DNA of 27,673 nucleotides from RGIG4576 sp964536025 (GCA_964536025.1 CAZHXA010000028.1:1-27673), one strand, 5' to 3'. Shown: positions 15,274 to 24,313, numbered from the stretch's first letter. Notes: a model not told the origin generated them from the sequence alone. Program-made: numbers and translations.

Positions 15274-16707
15274 TTAGTCGTTTTTCACCCTTAAATGCTC
15301 TTCTATATTTTGTTCACGATGCACAAGTTCCACTTTCACGTTCCATTTCTTATTAATGTGTTCAGCCATGTGCTGTGCACTATATACCGAGCGATGTCGT
15401 CCACCGGTACAACCAAAACATATCATAAGATTGGTGAAACCTCTTTCAATGTAACGTTTTACCGAAGTATCGACAAGAGCATAAGCATGATCTAAAAATT
15501 CGGTGATTCCTCCGTCATCTTCAAGGTACTTTATTACACATTCATCAAGTCCGGTAAACGGCTTATAACGGTCATATTTACCGGGATTATTGATAGCACG
15601 ACAATCAAAAACAAATCCTCCGCCATTACCAGAGGTATCGCTCGGAATACCTTTCTTATAAGAAAAGCTCATTACTTTCACTGTGAGTGCTCGTTGTTGC
15701 GAATCACTTGTAAACTGTTTCAAGTTTATAAGATTATTGAGCATGCTGTCAAGATAAGGGAATTCATCAAAAGGTGTTTTCAACAATGAGCGTAAGTTAT
15801 CGAGTGCAAAAGGTACACTTTGAATAAAATAAGGTTTTTTCTCAAAGTAGCCTCTAAATCCATAAGCTCCAAGCACTTGCAATGTACGAAATAAGACAAA
15901 AATGCGTAACTGAGAATAAAATTCACTTTCATCAATTTCAACATATTGTTTAAGGGCATCCAAATATTCTTTCAACAATTCTTTACGAGTACTATCGGGA
16001 ATATTGGCTTTTGCCTGCCATAACAAAGATGCAACATCGTAATAGAACGGTCCTTTTCTTCCACCTTGAAAATCGATGAAATAAGGATTGTCTTCTTTAA
16101 TCATTACATTGCGAGATTGAAAATCTCGGTAAAGGAATGTTTTTGAATTGTTTTTCAACAAAGCATCAGCCATAGCGTCAAAGTCATCCTCCAATTGAGA
16201 TTCTGAAAATTCCATACCGGTAGCTTTCAAAAAACAATATTTGAAATAGTTCAAATCCCATAAAATTGAACGACGATCAAGCTCAGGAACAGGATAGCAT
16301 TTATTAAAATCCATTCCATCAGCTCCTTCAAACTGTATTTTAGGAAGCAAGCGTATGGTCTTTACAAGCAAGTGCATTTCATCTTCTCCAAAAACTCGAG
16401 TAAGTCGTCCTTTTTCTATTGCTTTGAACAAAGTTAAATCACCCAAGTCTTCTTGAATGTATGCCATACGGTCTTCACTCACGGCAAAGACCTTAGGCAC
16501 AGGCAACCCTTTGCCATAAAAATGTTCATCCATGTAAAGAAAGGCTTCATTTTCTTCTTTACAAGTACCTATAGCTCCTATTATGGATTGCTTGCCAAGC
16601 AATCGAAAATAACGACGATTAGAGCCTGATGCCGGTAATTCGACTATTTCGGTAGGTGCTTCACCCACAAAATTATTATATAGATTGATTAAAACTTCGT
16701 TATTCAT
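15274..16707 (-). CDS. AmgK-like sugar kinase fused to a RapZ C-terminal domain
   Basis: The 477-residue protein joins two domains. Residues 1 to about 320 are an APH-type kinase like AmgK, the anomeric MurNAc/GlcNAc kinase, with the catalytic loop YRDFQSRNVM (D195, N200) and the metal-binding IDFQGG (D212) followed by GPFYYDVASLL. Residues about 340-477 match the C-terminal domain of RapZ: MSFSYKKGIP (from M346), VFDCRAINNPG, FTGLDECV and GCTGGRHRS (432-440). In E. coli that domain binds glucosamine-6-phosphate and RNA. The N-terminal P-loop NTPase of normal RapZ is absent, replaced by the sugar kinase. With the MurU-like gene next to it, a role in amino-sugar recycling with built-in sensing is inferred. 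Confidence 0.85.
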   Translation of the reverse strand: MNNEVLINLYNNFVGEAPTEIVELPASGSNRRYFRLLGKQSIIGAIGTCKEENEAFLYMDEHFYGKGLPVPKVFAVSEDRMAYIQEDLGDLTLFKAIEKGRLTRVFGEDEMHLLVKTIRLLPKIQFEGADGMDFNKCYPVPELDRRSILWDLNYFKYCFLKATGMEFSESQLEDDFDAMADALLKNNSKTFLYRDFQSRNVMIKEDNPYFIDFQGGRKGPFYYDVASLLWQAKANIPDSTRKELLKEYLDALKQYVEIDESEFYSQLRIFVLFRTLQVLGAYGFRGYFEKKPYFIQSVPFALDNLRSLLKTPFDEFPYLDSMLNNLINLKQFTSDSQQRALTVKVMSFSYKKGIPSDTSGNGGGFVFDCRAINNPGKYDRYKPFTGLDECVIKYLEDDGGITEFLDHAYALVDTSVKRYIERGFTNLMICFGCTGGRHRSVYSAQHMAEHINKKWNVKVELVHREQNIEEHLRVKND

Positions 16708-16739
16708 ATCTTTTATGAGATGTTTCTTTTATGAAATTA

Positions 16740-16747
16740 CAAATTTA
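16740..16747 (-). promoter_or_regulatory. -7 box for the AmgK-RapZ operon
   Basis: Minus strand reads TAAATTTG, 32 nt before the ATG, with a CTTG at 16768-16771 (minus) 20 nt upstream. Confidence 0.55.
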
Positions 16748-16780
16748 GTTCAAACTTGCCACGATAGCAAGAAATTTGTG

Positions 16781-16788
16781 TAAATTTG
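16781..16788 (+). promoter_or_regulatory. -7 box for hflX
   Basis: TAAATTTG, with CTTG at 16755-16758 22 nt upstream; predicted leader about 60 nt. It mirrors the divergent box at 16740-16747. Confidence 0.55.
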
Positions 16789-16852
16789 CAATTTGGAAAT
16801 CAATTTATAAAAAATAAATTAGTTACAACTCAAAAAAGTATAAATATATATT

Positions 16853-18100
16853 ATGGCGAAACAAAGAAAAGACGGAATGATTGATAACATAATCACTGAA
16901 GAACTCAGTGAGAAAGCTGTACTTGTGGGACTTATCACACCGCAGCAAAATGAAATGAAAGCCAATGAATACCTCGATGAGCTTGCTTTTCTTGCCGATA
17001 CGGCAGGTGCTACTGTTGTGAAAAAGTTTCTTCAACGCATAGACCAACCAAATCGTGCCACTTTTGTGGGAACGGGAAAATTACAAGAAATTCGTCAATA
17101 TGTAGAAGATAATGAAATAGGACTTGTTATTTTTGATGACGATTTGTCTTCAAAACAAGTTTCCAATATAGAAAAAGAGCTTAAAACCAAGATTCTTGAT
17201 AGAACAAGCCTTATTCTTGATATTTTTGCAAAACGTGCTCAAACGGCAAGTGCAAAAATGCAAGTAGAATTGGCTCAATATCGATATTTGCTTCCTCGAC
17301 TAACTCGCATGTGGACTCACCTTGAACGCCAACGTGGTGGTATAGGTATGCGTGGTCCCGGTGAAACTCAGATAGAAACCGACCGACGCATCATTCTTGA
17401 TAAAATATCGTTACTAAAGCAGAAACTTAAAGAACTTGATACTCAATTTACCGTACAACGCAAGAATAGAGGAAAACTCACTCGAATTGCTCTTGTGGGT
17501 TATACCAACGTAGGTAAATCTACGCTTATGAACTTATTGAGCAAAAGTGATGTGTTTGCCGAAAACAAATTGTTTGCAACACTTGATACAACTTGTCGCA
17601 AAGTGGTAATTGAAAATCTGCCTTTCTTATTAAGCGATACCGTAGGATTTATTCGCAAATTACCTCATCACTTGGTGGAATCATTCAAGAGTACACTTGA
17701 TGAAGTGCGTGATGCCGATATTCTTGTGCATGTAGTTGATATATCACACCCTCAATTTGAAGACCAAATAGAGATAGTAAACAAAACTCTTCAAGAAGTG
17801 TGTAATGCTACCGACAAGGAAATGATACTTGTGTTTAACAAAATTGATGCATTTACCTATGTCAAAAAAGACGAAGATGACCTAACTCCACGTACTCGCG
17901 AAAATATTCCTCTTGAAGAATTAAAAGAAACGTGGATGGCTAAGAAAGAAAAAAATTGTGTATTTATTTCGGCTAAGAACAAACAAAATATTGATGAATT
18001 AAAGTCGATGCTATATGAAAAAGCTAAAGCCATTCATCAAGCTCGTTTCCCTTATAATGATTTTCTTTTCCAAAAATATGACGATTTGATAGAAGAATAA
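16853..18100 (+). CDS. hflX: Ribosome-associated GTPase HflX
   Basis: HflX binds the large ribosomal subunit and splits or rescues stalled and heat-damaged ribosomes. The 415-residue protein has the N-terminal HflX domain with the glycine-rich GMRGPGETQIETDRR segment (GPGETQ at 168-173), then a G domain with P-loop GYTNVGKS at 216-223, DTVGF and NKID. The length is normal. It is a single-gene unit, divergent from the AmgK-RapZ operon and convergent with a GMP synthase paralogue. Confidence 0.95.
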   Translation: MAKQRKDGMIDNIITEELSEKAVLVGLITPQQNEMKANEYLDELAFLADTAGATVVKKFLQRIDQPNRATFVGTGKLQEIRQYVEDNEIGLVIFDDDLSSKQVSNIEKELKTKILDRTSLILDIFAKRAQTASAKMQVELAQYRYLLPRLTRMWTHLERQRGGIGMRGPGETQIETDRRIILDKISLLKQKLKELDTQFTVQRKNRGKLTRIALVGYTNVGKSTLMNLLSKSDVFAENKLFATLDTTCRKVVIENLPFLLSDTVGFIRKLPHHLVESFKSTLDEVRDADILVHVVDISHPQFEDQIEIVNKTLQEVCNATDKEMILVFNKIDAFTYVKKDEDDLTPRTRENIPLEELKETWMAKKEKNCVFISAKNKQNIDELKSMLYEKAKAIHQARFPYNDFLFQKYDDLIEE

Positions 18101-18165
18101 TAACACTCAGTAGATATTGGATTTGCCAATTTGAGTTGTTAAAGCAACAATAACTGAATACTGTA

Positions 18166-18206
18166 AAAAAGATAGCCCCAACTATAAAGTTTGGGGCTAT
18201 CTTTTT
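18166..18206. terminator. Bidirectional terminator between hflX and the short GMP synthase gene
   Basis: Perfect 16-bp arms (core GATAGCCCCAA) with a 9-nt loop, T-tract on each strand, between convergent genes. Confidence 0.92.
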
Positions 18207-18227
18207 ATGCTTATAATAGGAATTTTT

Positions 18228-19535
18228 TTATTCCCATTCGATGGTTGCATTTGGTTTTGGAGACATATCGTAGCACACACGATTCACATTCTTCACTTCT
18301 TTCAAAATGCGAGCTGTGATTTTGTCAAGTATTGCCCAATCTACATGTTCAATGGTTGCAGTCATTGCATCTACAGTGTTCACGGCACGAATAATTACAG
18401 GATATTCAAATGAGCGAGCGTTATCGCGAACACCTACCGACTTAAAGTCTGGTACAACTGTAAAATACTGCCATACTTTCTTATCAAGTCCTGCCAAATG
18501 GAATTCTTCTCGTAAAATTGCATCGGCTTCACGAACAGCTTCCAAACGTTCACGAGTGATAGCTCCCAAGCAACGTACACCAAGACCCGGTCCTGGGAAT
18601 GGTTGACGATATACCATATCATAAGGTAAACCAAGTTCCACACCGCAAGCTCTTACTTCGTCTTTAAACAATTGTTTCAATGGCTCAACAAGTTCAAATT
18701 GCAAATCTTCAGGAAGTCCGCCCACATTATGGTGAGACTTAACCATTTTTGCTGTTTTTGTTCCACTTTCTACAATGTCGGGGTATATGGTTCCTTGTCC
18801 CAAGAAATCGATACCATCAAGTTTGCGTGCTTCTTCTTCAAACACGCGGATAAATTCTCCTCCGATGATTTTTCGTTTTTCTTCAGGGTCGGCTACACCT
18901 TCAAGTTTGCCTAAAAAGCGTTCTGTTGCATCTACATACACCAAATTAGCATTTAATTGGTTCTTGAAGACTTCGATAACATTTTCCGATTCGCCTTTAC
19001 GCATAAGACCATGATTCACATGTACACACACAAGATTATCTCCTATGGCTTTAAGAAGTAATGCAGCTACAACCGAGCTATCCACACCACCTGAAAGTGC
19101 TAAAAGCACTTTTTTGTTTCCCACTTGTTGACGAACCAATTCAATTTGGTCGTTTACAAAGTTGGTCATATTCCAATTTGCTTCTGCTTTGCAAGTATTG
19201 AACACAAAGTCTTTAACGGCAGCCTTAATAGCCTCTTCATCGTTTCCGAATTGAGATAGTTTCACATCGCAAAGAGCTTTATCGTGTCCGGCAGCCATAA
19301 CCGGGATACCAATGTTGTAAATTTCGTGGTTTACATCAATGGCAACTCCATCTATTACGTTGTTAGGTCCTCCGTTGATGATAACACCTTTCACATTAGG
19401 TAACGCTTTAAGTTCTTCTGCCGTAATATCGTGAGGATAAATCTCACTATATACGCCAAGAGCTCGGATAGCACGTGCCAATACGGTATTTTCGTGACTA
19501 CCCAAGTCTAAGATAACAATCATGTCTTGTTTCAT
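18228..19535 (-). CDS. GMP synthase paralogue with a collapsed glutamine amidotransferase domain
   Basis: The 435-residue protein aligns with GuaA except for a deletion of about 73 residues in the N-terminal glutaminase domain. The first 80 residues still follow the fold (ILDLGSHENT, GVIINGGPNNV), but the nucleophile motif GICYGAQ of the full-length paralogue is replaced by VMAAGHDKAL, and the region with the catalytic His and Glu is missing. The synthetase part is intact: P-loop SGGVDSS at 148-154, GTIYPD, KSHHNVGGLP, FPGPGLG and the C-terminal NRVCYDMSPKPNATIEWE. It should therefore make GMP from XMP with free ammonia or ammonia from a partner. Conserved motifs and an unbroken frame argue against a pseudogene. 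The true guaA lies 709 bp upstream on the same strand. Confidence 0.9.
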   Translation of the reverse strand: MKQDMIVILDLGSHENTVLARAIRALGVYSEIYPHDITAEELKALPNVKGVIINGGPNNVIDGVAIDVNHEIYNIGIPVMAAGHDKALCDVKLSQFGNDEEAIKAAVKDFVFNTCKAEANWNMTNFVNDQIELVRQQVGNKKVLLALSGGVDSSVVAALLLKAIGDNLVCVHVNHGLMRKGESENVIEVFKNQLNANLVYVDATERFLGKLEGVADPEEKRKIIGGEFIRVFEEEARKLDGIDFLGQGTIYPDIVESGTKTAKMVKSHHNVGGLPEDLQFELVEPLKQLFKDEVRACGVELGLPYDMVYRQPFPGPGLGVRCLGAITRERLEAVREADAILREEFHLAGLDKKVWQYFTVVPDFKSVGVRDNARSFEYPVIIRAVNTVDAMTATIEHVDWAILDKITARILKEVKNVNRVCYDMSPKPNATIEWE

Positions 19536-19582
19536 ATAGGGAATTTATTTGTTTAAGTTTTCTTATAGCATCTAAAGATGTG

Positions 19583-19590
19583 CAAATTTA
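19583..19590 (-). promoter_or_regulatory. -7 box for the short GMP synthase gene
   Basis: Minus strand reads TAAATTTG, 47 nt before the ATG. Directly after it the transcript would begin with the hairpin CATCTTTAGATG. Confidence 0.55.
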
Positions 19591-19682
19591 AGTATAAATA
19601 ATTATTATTTAAACATCAACAATAATGTTTTTGCATATCATTGCCATTTTTTTGTTCTTCATAATATATTTAAAACTCAAAA

Positions 19683-19722
19683 ATACAAAAGCAAGAACTA
19701 TGAAAAGTTCTTGCTTTTGTAT
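19683..19722 (-). terminator. Intrinsic terminator after the small outer-membrane protein gene
   Basis: Perfect 16-bp arms (core GCAAGAAC / GTTCTTGC) around an 8-nt loop, followed on the minus strand by a T-rich tail. It separates this gene from the downstream short GMP synthase gene. Confidence 0.85.
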
Positions 19723-19750
19723 GATACTGTTCACAACTTAAATCTTGTTT

Positions 19751-20206
19751 TCAAAATTTATATGTAAATCCTAAATTGAGTACTGCTTGATCAATGTCGC
19801 TCACAAACTGATATTTAGCTTCAAGACCTACCGATAGAGCTTCTGTTAGACTATATTCAATGCCACATCCGATATTTGCCCCCCAATTGCTCGTAACTTT
19901 TGAAAGTTTTGAAAAACATAGTCCTGCCAAAGGATAAAATGTAGTTTGTTCACTAAGCGGTAACAAATAGTGAGCATTTACATTAAAATCCCACATTTTC
20001 AACCCATGTTTTTTAAAGAAATGATTGTATGACATTTCACCTCTTATTTCATCGGTAAAACCATATTGAAACTTTGCTCCAAGTCCTACGGTTTCTATTT
20101 CGCTACCGTAATTAAAATTTACGCCTAACGCTTTTTCTCCTTTTTGTGCCGAGATTGAGCCTATCCCCAAAACAATAGAGGCAAATAAAATCATTATTTT
20201 TTTCAT
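19751..20206 (-). CDS. Small outer-membrane beta-barrel protein
   Basis: The 151-residue protein has a signal peptide (ending SISAQ) and a mature chain of about 130 residues with alternating amphipathic strands (GVNFNYG, VGLGAKFQYGF, VGLEAKYQFV) and a terminal aromatic (NLGFTYKF), the pattern of an eight-stranded OmpW/OmpA-type barrel or opacity-like porin. Its function is unknown. It starts 38 nt after the stop of guaA with no clear promoter between, so it probably shares the guaA transcript even though no functional link is evident. Confidence 0.82.
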   Translation of the reverse strand: MKKIMILFASIVLGIGSISAQKGEKALGVNFNYGSEIETVGLGAKFQYGFTDEIRGEMSYNHFFKKHGLKMWDFNVNAHYLLPLSEQTTFYPLAGLCFSKLSKVTSNWGANIGCGIEYSLTEALSVGLEAKYQFVSDIDQAVLNLGFTYKF

Positions 20207-20244
20207 AAGTCGGTAGTATTATTAAATTAATATATAAGTTTTCA

Positions 20245-21768
20245 TTATTCCCATTCGATGGTTGCCGGCGGTTTGGAACTTATGTCATAACACACTCTGT
20301 TTACGCCTTTCACTTTGTTGATTATGTCATTTGACACTTTTGCAAGAAATTCATACGGCAAATGTGCCCAATCGGCTGACATTGCATCGGTACTTGTTAC
20401 TGCTCTCAAAGCTACGGCACGCTCATATGTGCGTTCATCTCCCATAACGCCCACACTTTGCACCGGTAGCAAGATTACCCCTGCCTGCCACACTTTGTCA
20501 TACAAGCCCCAGTCACGAAGACCTTGTATAAAAATGTCGTCGGCTTCTTGTATTATGCTCACTTTTTCTGGTGTGATTTCGCCTAAGACACGCACTGCAA
20601 GTCCCGGTCCCGGAAATGGATGACGCTTTATCAAATGGTCGGGCATTCCCAATTCATGACCCACCGCTCTCACTTCGTCTTTAAACAATAAGCGTAACGG
20701 TTCGCACAATTTAAGATTCATTTTTTCAGGAAGTCCTCCCACATTGTGATGGCTTTTTATCGTAGTTCCTGTTATTGACAATGACTCTATACAATCGGGA
20801 TAAATAGTACCTTGTGCGAGCCATTTCACATCTTTTATCTTGCGTGCTTCGGCATCAAAAACGTCAATAAATCCTTTACCTATGATTTTACGCTTTTGTT
20901 CCGGTTCTATTACCCCCGAAAGTTCATTGAAAAATTTTCGGCTTGCATCAACTCCTATCACGTTAAGCCCGAGACATTCGTAATCGTTCATTACTTTTTT
21001 GAACTCGTCTTTTCTCAGCATACCGTGATCTACGAATATACACGTCAAATTTCGACCTATGGCTTTGTTTAACAACACAGCAGCCACAGAAGAGTCCACT
21101 CCCCCGCTCAATCCAAGAACCACTTTGTCGTCACCAAGTTGCTCCTTAAGTTGTGAAACGGTTGTCTCTATAAATGACGCCGCACTCCAGTCTTGTTTAC
21201 CTCCGCAGATATCTACCACAAAATTTTTCAGTATTTGCTTACCACATTGACTATGGTACGTCTCCGGATGAAACTGCACTCCCCATATTTTTTCTTTACA
21301 CGAACGATAAGCCGCTATGCGTACTTTTTCGGTCGATGCTATTACGGTAAAATCTTCAGGAAGTGCCGTTATGGTGTCGCCATGGCTCATCCACACTTGG
21401 TCGCCAGCGTTTACGCCTTTCAGTAACAAATCGTTTTCATCTACTGAAGTGAGTAATGCTCTGCCATATTCGCGACTGCCCGCCGGTTCTACATTGCCTC
21501 CGTTTGTATAAGAAATGTATTGAGCTCCATAACAAATTCCCAAAATGGGATATTTTCCTCGTATTTCGCTTAAATCGGTTTTAAACGCGTTTTCATCATA
21601 TACCGAAAACGGACTTCCGGAAAGTATCACCCCTATCACCGATTTATCGTCATGAGGAAATTTGTTGTAGGGCAAAATTTCGCAATACATATTCAGTTCT
21701 CTTAATCGACGACCTATGAGTTGCGTCGTCTGCGAACCAAAATCCAGTATTATTATCTTTTCTTGCAT
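20245..21768 (-). CDS. guaA: GMP synthase (glutamine-hydrolysing)
   Basis: GuaA aminates XMP to GMP using ammonia released from glutamine. The 507-residue protein is complete: class I amidotransferase with nucleophile C79 in GICYGAQ and H167/E169 in GVQFHPE, ATP-pyrophosphatase P-loop SGGVDSS at 221-227, then KSHHNVGGLP, FPGPGLAVR and the dimerisation tail ending PPATIEWE. It is the presumed main enzyme of guanine nucleotide synthesis here. The second, amidotransferase-deficient copy downstream (18228-19535) has its own promoter and differs throughout, so the duplication is not recent. Confidence 0.96.
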   Translation of the reverse strand: MQEKIIILDFGSQTTQLIGRRLRELNMYCEILPYNKFPHDDKSVIGVILSGSPFSVYDENAFKTDLSEIRGKYPILGICYGAQYISYTNGGNVEPAGSREYGRALLTSVDENDLLLKGVNAGDQVWMSHGDTITALPEDFTVIASTEKVRIAAYRSCKEKIWGVQFHPETYHSQCGKQILKNFVVDICGGKQDWSAASFIETTVSQLKEQLGDDKVVLGLSGGVDSSVAAVLLNKAIGRNLTCIFVDHGMLRKDEFKKVMNDYECLGLNVIGVDASRKFFNELSGVIEPEQKRKIIGKGFIDVFDAEARKIKDVKWLAQGTIYPDCIESLSITGTTIKSHHNVGGLPEKMNLKLCEPLRLLFKDEVRAVGHELGMPDHLIKRHPFPGPGLAVRVLGEITPEKVSIIQEADDIFIQGLRDWGLYDKVWQAGVILLPVQSVGVMGDERTYERAVALRAVTSTDAMSADWAHLPYEFLAKVSNDIINKVKGVNRVCYDISSKPPATIEWE

Positions 21769-21855
21769 TGTAGAATAAATATATTGTTTTTATTGATGTG
21801 ATGTCGCTACGTTTAGAGTTTATCATTATCCTTTTCATCTCAATGATGATTGACA

Positions 21856-21863
21856 CAAAAATA
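21856..21863 (-). promoter_or_regulatory. -7 box for guaA
   Basis: Minus strand reads TATTTTTG with an ATTG 22 nt upstream; predicted leader about 80 nt, beginning with a small perfect hairpin TCAATCATCATTGA. I see no known purine riboswitch core in the leader. Confidence 0.45.
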
Positions 21864-21948
21864 ATAATATTTGTTGAATTATTATCAATATTGTTGTTAA
21901 GAATGAGAAAAATGGATTTAAATTGTGTTATATAAAAATGAATTTATT

Positions 21949-21956
21949 TAATTTTG
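21949..21956 (+). promoter_or_regulatory. -7 box for the antiporter gene
   Basis: TAATTTTG with a TTG 23 nt upstream; predicted leader about 100 nt, AT-rich, no recognised motif. Confidence 0.5.
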
Positions 21957-22061
21957 TTCTTCAAAGATTTTTTGAATAAAAAAGTGCAGGAATCCACATT
22001 ATAATATATTGTCCTTTCCCCTACTTAAATACTTTTTTTCAGCGACAAATATTGAATTAAT

Positions 22062-24284
22062 ATGAACATAGAAGGATTGATTGCCGACCTCACTCTCATC
22101 TTGATGCTTGGGGCGGCTGTAACGTTGATTTTCAAGAAGTTGAAACAACCCATGGTATTGGGCTATATCGTTGCCGGTTTTATTGCCAGCAATAATTTCA
22201 AATATTTCCCATCGGTTGTAAATGAAGCCAACATCGAGTTTTGGGCTCAGATAGGTATAATTGTACTGTTGTTCTGTCTGGGGCTTGAATTCAGTTTCAA
22301 GAAATTGCTTAATGTAGGCGGTTCGGCTGCCGTCACGGCACTAATCATAGTAGGCGGAATGATGGGTGTAGGATTCATCGTAGGAGGTTTTCTTGATTTT
22401 AATTTTATCAACCGCTTATTCTTGGGAGGTATGTTGTCTATGTCATCTACCACCATTATCATAAAGGCATTTACCGATTTAAATATGCGTCAACGTCGGT
22501 TCGTGCCTCATGTGTTGGCGGTACTTATCTGTGAAGACTTGTTTGCCGTTGTCATGATGGTGTTGTTGTCATCGGTGGCATTAAACAATAGTGTAGAAGG
22601 TAGCGAAATGCTGTTAAGCATAGGCAAACTTGTATTCTTCCTTGTTATATGCTTCACCATAGGCGTGTATGTGTTACCATCGTTCTTCAACCGTTTTCGT
22701 CGCATCATCAACGATGAAATGTTGCTCATCATCTCTGTGGGCTTGTGCATGTTGATGGCTGTTTTTTCGGTTTACTCCGGTTTTTCGATGGCACTTGGAG
22801 CTTTCATAATGGGTTCCATACTTGCCGGGACAAGCGAAGCCGAACACATAGAGAAAGTTATTAAACCGGTAAAAGACTTGTTTGGTGCAGTCTTTTTCAT
22901 CTCTGTGGGTATGATGGTGAACCCAGCCATTATTGCCGAGTATTGGAACATCATTCTATTGCTTTCGGTGGTTGTGATTGTAGGTATGATTATATTCGGA
23001 ACTTTCGGTATGCTTGCCACAGGTCAATCGTTACGCATTGCAATGGAAAGTGGATTCAGCCTTACCCAAATAGGTGAATTTGCATTTATCATAGCCTCTC
23101 TCGGCATGTCGTTAAAGGTGCTTGAAGGCAGTTTATACCCCATTGTAGTGGCGGTAAGTGTTATTACCACGTTTTTCACTCCTTATTTCATTAAATGGGC
23201 TATTCCTTGTTACGAATGGCTTGAAAAACGCTTGCCGGCACGTCTTACAAGAACTCTTGATGCTTACAACACCAATGCTGTTACCGAAAACGTAACTAAA
23301 AAGGTGTGGAAAACGGTCTTGGGACGTTATTCTTGGCGTATATTGTTATATTCGGTACTTATTATAGCCATGATTTGGGTATCGGGCAAATTTTTCATTC
23401 CGTTCATGCAAAATATTGCAGGTGCATCATGGGGTAAATTCATTGCAGTTGTATTATCTATTGCCGGAATGTCGCCATTCTTTATGGCTCTCGTTTATCC
23501 CGGCACAAATCGTTCCGAACGTGAAGAATTAAAGAAAGAAGGCAACCGATATATGGTTCCGCTCGTGGTTCTCACCATATTACGCTTAGCGGTGGCGTTT
23601 GTCCTCATCGAAGTTTACATAGGAAACGTTTACACTCATGCTGTGGGTGTTACAAGTGCCATTGCCGCAGTGATTTTGCTCATCATATTGTTGTCTAAGC
23701 GTGTGGGACGTCGCATGAAAAAGTTAGAAAGCACATTTGTACGCAACTTGAACGAACGAGAGTTGCGTAAAAGCGGTAAAGGTAACACTTTGGTAAGCGA
23801 TTTTCATCTTGCCTACATGACAGTGGGCTACAGTTGTCCTTTTGTAGGGGAGCGCTTGACTAATAGCGGAATAAGACAAAAATACGGTGCAAACGTGGTA
23901 AGCATCCAACGCGGTGCCGAAATTTTCCCTATTCCGAGTGCCGACATGCGATTATTCCCCGGCGACATCATTGCTGTGATAGGTACCGAAGAACAAATCC
24001 AAACTTTGTTACCCGACGTTGAAGATTCCGAAGAAACGGCTAATGTGGCTCATAGCTCCGACGATAACGATATGAACTTCACTCATTTTGAAATAGGCGA
24101 CAACTCGGTACTTATAGGTCAATCGAGTGCAACGGCACATATAAGAGAAAAATATGAATCGCTATTGGTTGCAATTCAACGAGGTGACGTGTTTATGAAA
24201 CCCACAGGGCAAGAGGTCTTCAATGCCGGCGATATATTGTGGATTGTAGGAAACAGCAAAAAGCTCGCCCTATTAAAAGGCTGA
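22062..24284 (+). CDS. CPA2-family cation/proton antiporter with two C-terminal RCK_C domains
   Basis: The 740-residue inner-membrane protein begins with about 12 membrane segments of the KefB/NapA type (GYIVAGFIASN, IGIIVLLFCLGLEFSF, and the CEDLFAV helix with the acidic ED pair expected for proton-coupled exchange). Additional hydrophobic segments follow at about residues 425-550. The C-terminus holds two TrkA-C-like ligand-binding domains at about 578-655 and 671-740, each ending in a GD-I-WV/AV pattern (PGDIIAVIG, AGDILWIVG). There is no NAD-binding TrkA-N domain. It probably exchanges K+ or Na+ for H+ under control of a small ligand; the ion cannot be read from sequence. Single-gene unit, divergent from guaA. 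Confidence 0.9.
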   Translation: MNIEGLIADLTLILMLGAAVTLIFKKLKQPMVLGYIVAGFIASNNFKYFPSVVNEANIEFWAQIGIIVLLFCLGLEFSFKKLLNVGGSAAVTALIIVGGMMGVGFIVGGFLDFNFINRLFLGGMLSMSSTTIIIKAFTDLNMRQRRFVPHVLAVLICEDLFAVVMMVLLSSVALNNSVEGSEMLLSIGKLVFFLVICFTIGVYVLPSFFNRFRRIINDEMLLIISVGLCMLMAVFSVYSGFSMALGAFIMGSILAGTSEAEHIEKVIKPVKDLFGAVFFISVGMMVNPAIIAEYWNIILLLSVVVIVGMIIFGTFGMLATGQSLRIAMESGFSLTQIGEFAFIIASLGMSLKVLEGSLYPIVVAVSVITTFFTPYFIKWAIPCYEWLEKRLPARLTRTLDAYNTNAVTENVTKKVWKTVLGRYSWRILLYSVLIIAMIWVSGKFFIPFMQNIAGASWGKFIAVVLSIAGMSPFFMALVYPGTNRSEREELKKEGNRYMVPLVVLTILRLAVAFVLIEVYIGNVYTHAVGVTSAIAAVILLIILLSKRVGRRMKKLESTFVRNLNERELRKSGKGNTLVSDFHLAYMTVGYSCPFVGERLTNSGIRQKYGANVVSIQRGAEIFPIPSADMRLFPGDIIAVIGTEEQIQTLLPDVEDSEETANVAHSSDDNDMNFTHFEIGDNSVLIGQSSATAHIREKYESLLVAIQRGDVFMKPTGQEVFNAGDILWIVGNSKKLALLKG

Positions 24285-24313
24285 CGATTTTTTTAAAATA
24301 TTGAATATAAAGC

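Noticed and set aside
18228..19535. Short GMP synthase as a pseudogene or sequencing deletion
   Set aside because: The frame is open, the catalytic nucleophile region is substituted rather than simply cut, the synthetase motifs are intact, and it has its own promoter and terminator.
21769..22061. Possible purine riboswitch in the guaA leader
   Set aside because: I could not find the conserved purine aptamer core; only a small 5' hairpin is visible.
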